Source: Candidatus Altarchaeota archaeon
GTDB lineage: Archaea; Altiarchaeota; Altiarchaeia; IMC4; SCGC-AAA252-I15
Assembly (NCBI GenBank): GCA_026394745.1
Contig: JAPKXP010000096.1
Coordinates: 1 to 5,841 of the forward strand
Direction: 5' to 3'
Length of the DNA: 5,841 nt
The translations under genes were made by a program, and so were the position numbers. Positions within the stretch are counted from its first letter, which is position 1. Every line of letters begins with the position of its first letter. Of this stretch, positions 5,591 through 5,841 are shown one piece after another. A model generated the notes under the pieces. It did no database searches. It was not told the DNA's origin and was given only the letters and a program-made list of their open reading frames with translations.

Positions 5591-5841
5591 AGGTCCTGTT
5601 CGACGTTCTTGAGGCGTCTTACCTCCTGTTCTCCGGCAGCTATCGTTATTTTTTCGATTTCTTTCGCCAGCGAAATTTTGCTGTCGCTTTTGAATTTTCT
5701 TATCTGCGCGAGGGCTTCGACGAGCAGGTCGCCGGTCTTCTCGGCTTCTTCGTCGACGGCGAACGGCTGCGGCCACGTGGTTGTGTGGACGCTCTTCGTC
5801 TTCTCCCTGCTGCGGAAGTGCTCCTGGTAAATCTCCTCGGT
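5545..5841 (-). CDS. valS: Valyl-tRNA synthetase, C-terminal fragment (5' end outside window, abnormal 3' end)
   Basis: An open frame runs in from the window edge with no start codon and stops at TAA 5545-5547, giving 98 codons. The peptide opens TEEIYQEHFRSREKTKSVHTTTWPQP (written here: TEEIYQEHF, then KSVHTTTWPQP). This is the class I synthetase anticodon-domain pattern of ValRS (TEEIYQ ... SIH ... WP). It continues with LLVEALAQIRKFKSD, ISLAKEIEKITI and EVRRLKNVEQDLR, again fitting the end of archaeal ValRS. After this Arg (codon 5587-5589) the last 13 residues, SSRRLDLKSRSGG, are the NUDIX DNA read in another frame. Intact archaeal ValRS would be expected to run roughly 20-30 residues further. 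ValRS charges tRNA-Val with valine in the cytoplasm; the catalytic domain is not in view. IleRS or LeuRS is a less likely alternative. Confidence 0.75.
   Translation of the reverse strand, partial: TEEIYQEHFRSREKTKSVHTTTWPQPFAVDEEAEKTGDLLVEALAQIRKFKSDSKISLAKEIEKITIAAGEQEVRRLKNVEQDLRSSRRLDLKSRSGG

Noticed and set aside
5591..5776. N-terminal 62 residues of the frame opening at ATG 5776 (Arg-rich, MAAAVRRRRR...), as the start of a 142-aa NUDIX protein
   Set aside because: This stretch is the out-of-frame reading of a region whose other frame gives a convincing ValRS C-terminus. The Arg-rich composition is a by-product of the codon pattern, not a real basic domain.
5387..5830. 147-aa plus-strand open frame opposite the valS/NUDIX region
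   Set aside because: The opposite strand carries two recognisable protein fragments. The hydrophobic, Ser/Leu/Phe-rich product is a typical antisense shadow.

Overview
The window reads as a piece of an uncultured archaeal genome. All genes supported lie on the minus strand. The archaeal reading rests on three things. There is a single-chain ADP-forming acyl-CoA synthetase, a typical archaeal energy-conserving enzyme. There are archaeal-style TATA elements (one with a good BRE) about 26-30 nt or 46 nt upstream of starts, with no Shine-Dalgarno sequence at those starts. There is also a secreted protein whose N-terminal module resembles surface proteins I associate with DPANN-type archaea. The lineage itself is inference and cannot be fixed from this sequence.

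Reading in the direction of transcription (high to low coordinates), the window opens inside the 3' end of a class I aminoacyl-tRNA synthetase gene, most likely valS. It runs straight into the 3' half of a NUDIX hydrolase gene in another frame. The NUDIX part has lost its N-terminal half and any start codon of its own, and the synthetase ends in an abnormal tail, so this looks like a deletion junction or an assembly misjoin. Next comes a two-gene operon with an 8-nt gap: an AcuC/class II HDAC-type deacetylase, then an AcuA-type GNAT acetyltransferase. After a clear BRE/TATA promoter comes a 465-aa secreted protein made of seven ~51-residue repeats, predicted to be a seven-bladed beta-propeller with one CX4C cysteine pair per blade. 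The last gene is a 696-aa ADP-forming acetyl-CoA synthetase with fused alpha and beta parts.

The functional theme is acetyl metabolism and protein acetylation. In Bacillus subtilis, AcuA acetylates and AcuC deacetylates the AMP-forming acetyl-CoA synthetase AcsA, whose gene lies next to acuABC. Here the same writer/eraser pair sits about 1.5 kb from an unrelated, ADP-forming synthetase, with a surface protein between them. Whether the pair acts on this synthetase is an open and testable question. The propeller gene has its own promoter and is probably functionally independent.

No tRNA or rRNA gene, CRISPR array, transposon or phage gene was seen. There is no gene-free stretch longer than about 60 bp.
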